A stretch of DNA of 9,111 bases from Clostridia bacterium (lineage in GTDB: Bacteria > Bacillota > Clostridia > Oscillospirales > CAG-272): NCBI GenBank assembly GCA_017452335.1, contig JAFTMP010000250.1, forward strand, positions 1 to 9,111, written 5' to 3'. Under the pieces are notes generated by a model that worked only from the letters and a program-made list of their open reading frames with translations, was not told the DNA's origin and searched no databases. Both the position numbers and the translations under genes were made by a program. Every line of letters begins with the position of its first letter. The first letter of the stretch is position 1. Shown here piece after piece: positions 6,444-9,111 of this stretch.

Positions 6444-7171
6444 GAGGCGATGAATTGCTGGATCTTTTTGAAGATCTTGATGAGGAATTGATCGAAGAAG
6501 CCGCAGAGGCAACCATCCTGCAAGCACCCGTCTACAAGAAAAGACGCACCTTGCTGATCGCTTGCGTATGCGCGCTCTTGGCGCTGTCTTTCCCGATGGT
6601 GCTGTTGTTCTCCGCGCTTTTTCTCGAAGATGCGCCAGTTACAAATGCAGGAAAAGATGAGGAAGCCTCCAATGGCATCGAAGAAAGTGAGCCCGGCGAG
6701 GGATGGTCTGAGGATGGACAACATTCGGACAATGGTTATATATCGGGGGAAAACTCTTTTTATCCTCCGGAAGAATCAGTGGCACCCGTCGATCCTATGC
6801 CCTCGGTACCACTGCCCGATGAGCAGACAATAACGCTGACTCTTCAAGCGCTGTCAAGTGTGTCTTTGCAGATAAAAGAGGGTGTTGTGTGTGCTGTGCA
6901 AGGTGAAAACGAGAACGGAAAAGCGCTTTTGGCGGATTTAGAATTAGAAGGACTTTCTTACCCGCAGGCTCTTAACACGCTTTTTAGTGCCATGATGAAA
7001 AAGGGTGAGTTTGTATCAAGCCGACTACTGACCTTGTCTCTTGTATCGGAAAATATGGACGAGCTGACAAAAGTAGAAAAAGAAATCTTGGAGCAGGGTG
7101 CCCGCACCCTTGAGCAGAATGCAGAATCAAACGGCAATGTTGTAAAGATCGTTGTTACACCCGCAGTGTAA
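6440..7171 (+). CDS. Single-pass membrane protein with RsgI/SEAL-like outer domain, putative anti-sigma factor
   Basis: A 243-aa probable partner of the preceding sigma factor. A short acidic cytoplasmic part, ELLDLFEDLDEELIEEAAE (about 5-23), resembles the IDDxxIxEA-type N-terminus found in many clostridial sigma-linked membrane proteins. A basic KKRR (33-36) and one membrane segment (about 37-62) follow, giving an N-in topology. An acidic, Pro/Ser-rich linker (about 63-128) leads to an outer domain (130-241). That domain matches the RsgI middle domain as I remember it: ITLTLQALSSVSLQIKEG (131-148) aligns to ISLDVNPSIELSINRKG, then NENGKALLADLELEGLSYPQALNTLF and later LLTLSLVSEN. The family's autoproteolytic Asn-Pro is Gln136-Ala137 here. 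No zinc-binding anti-sigma motif is seen. Role: holds or releases the sigma factor in response to an envelope signal (inference from position, topology and domain). Confidence 0.7.
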   Translation: MRGDELLDLFEDLDEELIEEAAEATILQAPVYKKRRTLLIACVCALLALSFPMVLLFSALFLEDAPVTNAGKDEEASNGIEESEPGEGWSEDGQHSDNGYISGENSFYPPEESVAPVDPMPSVPLPDEQTITLTLQALSSVSLQIKEGVVCAVQGENENGKALLADLELEGLSYPQALNTLFSAMMKKGEFVSSRLLTLSLVSENMDELTKVEKEILEQGARTLEQNAESNGNVVKIVVTPAV

Positions 7172-7189
7172 AGAAAGGACGGTGACCCT

Positions 7190-7618
7190 ATGAAAAAGAC
7201 GTGCATTATCGCACTGATGTTCGCTTTGATCTTCCTTTCTACAGGATGCAGTGATCCTGCATTTTGGGGAAATTCAGAAAGCGTGTTGAAGGAGAATGAC
7301 TGCTATTTCATTGTTCTTCCTTCCTCGGGAGAGCAGATCGAAGTGGACGAGGAGGATGAACGGTATCTTTACAAGGTCAAAAACGAGCTTGTAAAAAAGG
7401 CGGAGGAAGAGTTTTTGGAGGAGCCGGCACTTTACAATAGCGAAGAGTGCAGCTATCACTATTATGTGCGCGCAGAAGATCATAATCTCTATCTTGATGT
7501 TGAATTGATCGTCGATATCGCCCCAGCCAAATCCCTGGAAAGCGGTGAAGAATACGAGCAATCGGGTTGTGATATCGACCACAAGCACCTCTTTTTTAGC
7601 TATCAGATTACCGAATAA
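7190..7618 (+). CDS. Small lipoprotein of unknown function in the ECF sigma operon
   Basis: A 142-aa protein. A short signal peptide (MKKTCIIALM...) ends in a lipobox-like STGC with Cys20, so it is probably lipid-anchored on the outer membrane face. I do not recognise the mature domain (about 28-142). It is strongly acidic, with a likely helix around YKVKNELVKKAEEEFLEE (61-78), then a beta-rich stretch, SYHYYVRAEDHNLYLDVELIVDI (88-110), and Cys38, Cys87 and Cys127 that could form one disulfide. It starts 18 nt after the putative anti-sigma gene with AAAGGAC upstream, so it belongs to the same operon. Its first 22 residues resemble those of the next gene's product (MKKT...LM...GCSD), but the rest does not align. 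It may be an accessory sensor, a regulator of the membrane protein, or an output of the regulon. Confidence 0.75.
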   Translation: MKKTCIIALMFALIFLSTGCSDPAFWGNSESVLKENDCYFIVLPSSGEQIEVDEEDERYLYKVKNELVKKAEEEFLEEPALYNSEECSYHYYVRAEDHNLYLDVELIVDIAPAKSLESGEEYEQSGCDIDHKHLFFSYQITE

Positions 7619-7651
7619 ATGCTAAATTGTTGAAGGGGGATGAACTGAAAA

Positions 7652-8464
7652 ATGAAAAAAACAAGTGTTTTTATGCTAATGCTTACCCTAATGCTCCTGT
7701 TTGCAGGCTGTAGCGATGCACTGCTCGGCAGTCTGCCCGAAGAAATAGGCGATCAACCCGATAATATATGCTCCGCACTACCCGAAGAACCGGGAGAGAC
7801 ATCTATGGGAACCCCTCCCTCATCCGATCCCCCTGTTTCCGGGAGCAGTTTGAAACCTCTTGAGACCATCGCGCCCCCGCCCGAGACATTGCCCGAGGTG
7901 ATCGTGCAGATCGACAAGCTTACCGATGAGGGCTTTGAAGGAGTGGTCACAGAGTCCGCTGACTCCTACCTACAAAGAGGCGAGCGGGTGCAGGTGGTCT
8001 ATGACTGGTCAAAATGCGCTGAAGCAGAGCGCAGGATGGGTGTGGCTTCTGTACTGTTCAGTGATTTTGAGCAAAGAGAGGGTGCCGATCTTCTTTTTGC
8101 AGATAGCATTTCTTTTAACTACTCTCTAAGCCCCCTGTTTGATACCGAACGGTCGGTTAGCAGGATTGCCATCTCTTCTTTGCCTGAGAGCTATTCTTAC
8201 GCGTTTACCAATGTACAGGGGCGCGCGCAAATTATTGACTATCTGTTAGATCTTGATCTGAACGCGGACTTTGGCGAAAACCCCAATGAATATTCCGGCA
8301 TGACCTGGGTCATCACACTATATTTTGCCGACGGTGGCAGCACCACCATTTATCACTTCGGAAACATGTTCATTCGTGCAGAGAACGGTCCATGGTACAA
8401 GATGAATTACGAGCAAGCGAATAAACTTAGTGAAATAGTTTGGAACCTGCCTCCCGAGTTCTGA
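7652..8464 (+). CDS. Lipoprotein of unknown function with Pro/Ser-rich linker
   Basis: A 270-aa protein. The signal peptide ends in FAGC (Cys20), a slightly atypical lipobox with Phe at -3. A Pro/Ser/Glu-rich linker (about 28-82), suited to crossing the peptidoglycan, leads to a folded region from about 84. Residues 86-118 (QIDKLTDEGFEGVVTESADS, ending VQVVYD) have the strand pattern of small OB-like lipoprotein domains, a weak resemblance only. The C-terminal part (about 170-262) has MTWVITLYFADGGSTTIYHF (217-236), then NMFIRAENGPWYKMNYEQ, a beta-rich unit that I know only as a hypothetical-protein pattern in Clostridia. It lies 33 nt after the previous gene; AAGGGGG is 12 nt before the ATG, a long spacing that may lower translation. 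It is the last gene of the operon before a terminator-like hairpin. No catalytic motif is seen. Confidence 0.75.
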   Translation: MKKTSVFMLMLTLMLLFAGCSDALLGSLPEEIGDQPDNICSALPEEPGETSMGTPPSSDPPVSGSSLKPLETIAPPPETLPEVIVQIDKLTDEGFEGVVTESADSYLQRGERVQVVYDWSKCAEAERRMGVASVLFSDFEQREGADLLFADSISFNYSLSPLFDTERSVSRIAISSLPESYSYAFTNVQGRAQIIDYLLDLDLNADFGENPNEYSGMTWVITLYFADGGSTTIYHFGNMFIRAENGPWYKMNYEQANKLSEIVWNLPPEF

Positions 8465-8474
8465 AAAAATTGTT

Positions 8475-8518
8475 TCCCCACACATTTTCCCCTTCGGGAC
8501 TTCACGTTGGGGATTTTT
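8475..8518 (+). terminator. Probable intrinsic terminator of the first sigma operon
   Basis: TCCCCA (8475-8480) pairs with TGGGGA (8508-8513), followed directly by T5 (8514-8518). A nested hairpin, TCCC-CTTC-GGGA (8488-8499), sits in the long loop. It begins 10 nt after the last stop codon. The stem is shorter than in the other terminators here, and its T run is also the start of the 12-mer holding the next promoter's -35. Confidence 0.6.
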
Positions 8519-8519
8519 C

Positions 8520-8548
8520 TTGCAATACAAAAAGAATTATGTTATGAT
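8520..8548 (+). promoter_or_regulatory. Extended -10 sigma-A promoter of the second ECF sigma gene
   Basis: TTGCAA (8520-8525), a 17-nt spacer ending in the extended TGT, and -10 TATGAT (8543-8548). It is the exact counterpart of the promoter at 5766-5794: both -35 boxes sit in TTTTTCTTGCAA, both -10 elements in TATG(C/T)TAT(A/G)AT, and both -35 boxes lie 117 nt from the ATG. Confidence 0.75.
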
Positions 8549-8553
8549 ATAGA

Positions 8554-8609
8554 AAATTTTTGAAATTTGTTGCAACCACGGCACAAAAAAGTTGCTTATA
8601 AGGTTGAAG
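8554..8609 (+). promoter_or_regulatory. Conserved leader block B, counterpart of 5805-5860
   Basis: AAATTTTTGAAA, then TGCAAC (8571-8576), a 20-nt gap, TATA (8597-8600) and TGAAG (8605-8609). The upstream AAATTT...AAATTT forms an AT-rich repeat, and GTTGCAAC (8569-8576) is itself palindromic. A candidate target of the ECF factor or of another regulator. Confidence 0.45.
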
Positions 8610-8636
8610 GCCTTTAAAGACTGAAAAGGAGAGCGT

Positions 8637-9111
8637 ATGGAAGACAATCTGATCGTGGAGCTGTATCTGTCTCGCGACGAGAATGCCATTGCAAAAACGG
8701 CGGAAAAATACGGTAAATCGTTAAATATGCTGGCATTTGGTTTTCTTGAAGATCATACAGTTGCCGACGAATGTGAAAATGACACCTATTTTGCCGCGTG
8801 GAATGCCATTCCGCCCCATGAGCCAAGAGACTATTTCTTTCCCTTTTTGCGCAAGATCACAAGACAGATTTGCTTAAACCGCATCAAGGAAAGCAAAAGA
8901 CAGAAGCGTAGAGCGGAAATAGTGGAGATGAGTGCGGAGATGGCGGTGTGCTTGCCGGCACTTGAAAATGTGGAAAGTGAGCTTGAAGCAAAGGCGTTGG
9001 GCAGAGCGATCAGCGATTTTTTAAAAACACTTTCAAAGGAACGCAGGGAAGTATTTGTGCGCCGTTACTGGTATCTTGAATCGGTAAAAAGCATTTCTAA
9101 AAACTGCAAAA
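8637..9111 (+). CDS. ECF-type sigma-70 family sigma factor (second copy), truncated by the window end
   Basis: The frame is open to the last base, giving 158 complete codons. By comparison with the first copy, about 28 residues of region 4 are missing. The start has AAGGAG 5 nt upstream of the ATG. Region 2 reads ADECENDTYFAAWNAIPPHEPR (43-64), then LRKITRQICLNRI. A basic linker, KRQKRR (87-92), leads to region 4, with VFVRRYWYLES (139-149) and the start of the helix-turn-helix, ISKNCK. It aligns without gaps to the protein at 5883, with about 84 of 158 residues identical by hand count. Identity is highest in the region 2 core and the FVRRYWYLES stretch. A membrane partner probably follows outside the window, by analogy with the first copy; that is inference. 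Confidence 0.9.
   Translation, partial: MEDNLIVELYLSRDENAIAKTAEKYGKSLNMLAFGFLEDHTVADECENDTYFAAWNAIPPHEPRDYFFPFLRKITRQICLNRIKESKRQKRRAEIVEMSAEMAVCLPALENVESELEAKALGRAISDFLKTLSKERREVFVRRYWYLESVKSISKNCK

Noticed and set aside
8614..8826. Minus-strand open frame of 70 aa at the start of the second sigma gene
   Set aside because: The + strand frame here matches the first sigma factor residue by residue, so the antisense frame is a shadow.
1..9111. CRISPR array, tRNA gene, insertion sequence or phage element
   Set aside because: No regularly spaced repeats, cloverleaf-like tRNA sequence, transposase or integrase motif, or terminal inverted repeat pair was seen on either strand.

Overview
The window looks like chromosomal DNA of an anaerobic Firmicute of the class Clostridia, probably an uncultured gut or rumen relative of the Oscillospirales or Lachnospirales. 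The grounds are a type A-like RNase P RNA, sigma-A promoters with 17-nt spacers, strong AAGGAG ribosome binding sites, a RelQ-type alarmone synthetase, and ECF sigma factors with the ECENDTY...AWNAIPP region 2 common in Clostridia. All genes are on the + strand. I see no mobile element, tRNA or CRISPR array.

Region 1 (1-1863) is a housekeeping operon: the 3' part of an alpha/beta-hydrolase-like gene, ruvX with a TTG start, and a relQ-type (p)ppGpp synthetase overlapping ruvX by 8 nt, closed by a strong intrinsic terminator. Region 2 (1875-3338) has a consensus promoter driving RNase P RNA (rnpB) with its own terminator, then a DusB-type tRNA-dihydrouridine synthase starting 27 nt after that terminator. 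Both products act on tRNA.

Region 3 (3357-5738) is a single-gene unit: a promoter whose -35 box lies in the loop of a perfect 9-bp dyad, a 744-aa secreted lipoprotein with a papain-like (C1) protease domain and a ricin-like beta-trefoil near its C-terminus, and a strong terminator.

Region 4 (5760-9111, continuing past the edge) is the most unusual. An ECF sigma factor overlaps by 4 nt a single-pass membrane protein whose outer domain resembles the autoproteolytic (SEAL) domain of RsgI-type anti-sigma factors, but with Gln-Ala where the Asn-Pro cleavage site is expected. Two lipoproteins of unknown function follow. A second sigma factor then begins, about 53% identical to the first by hand count, with a parallel 5' region: the same 12-mer at the -35, the same extended -10, a second conserved block, and an identical promoter-to-ATG distance. 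I infer a tandem duplication of a surface-sensing sigma/anti-sigma module of about 2.75 kb. The sigma factor and membrane protein would be the regulatory pair, and the lipoproteins may be sensors, modulators or outputs. The signal and targets are not visible here.
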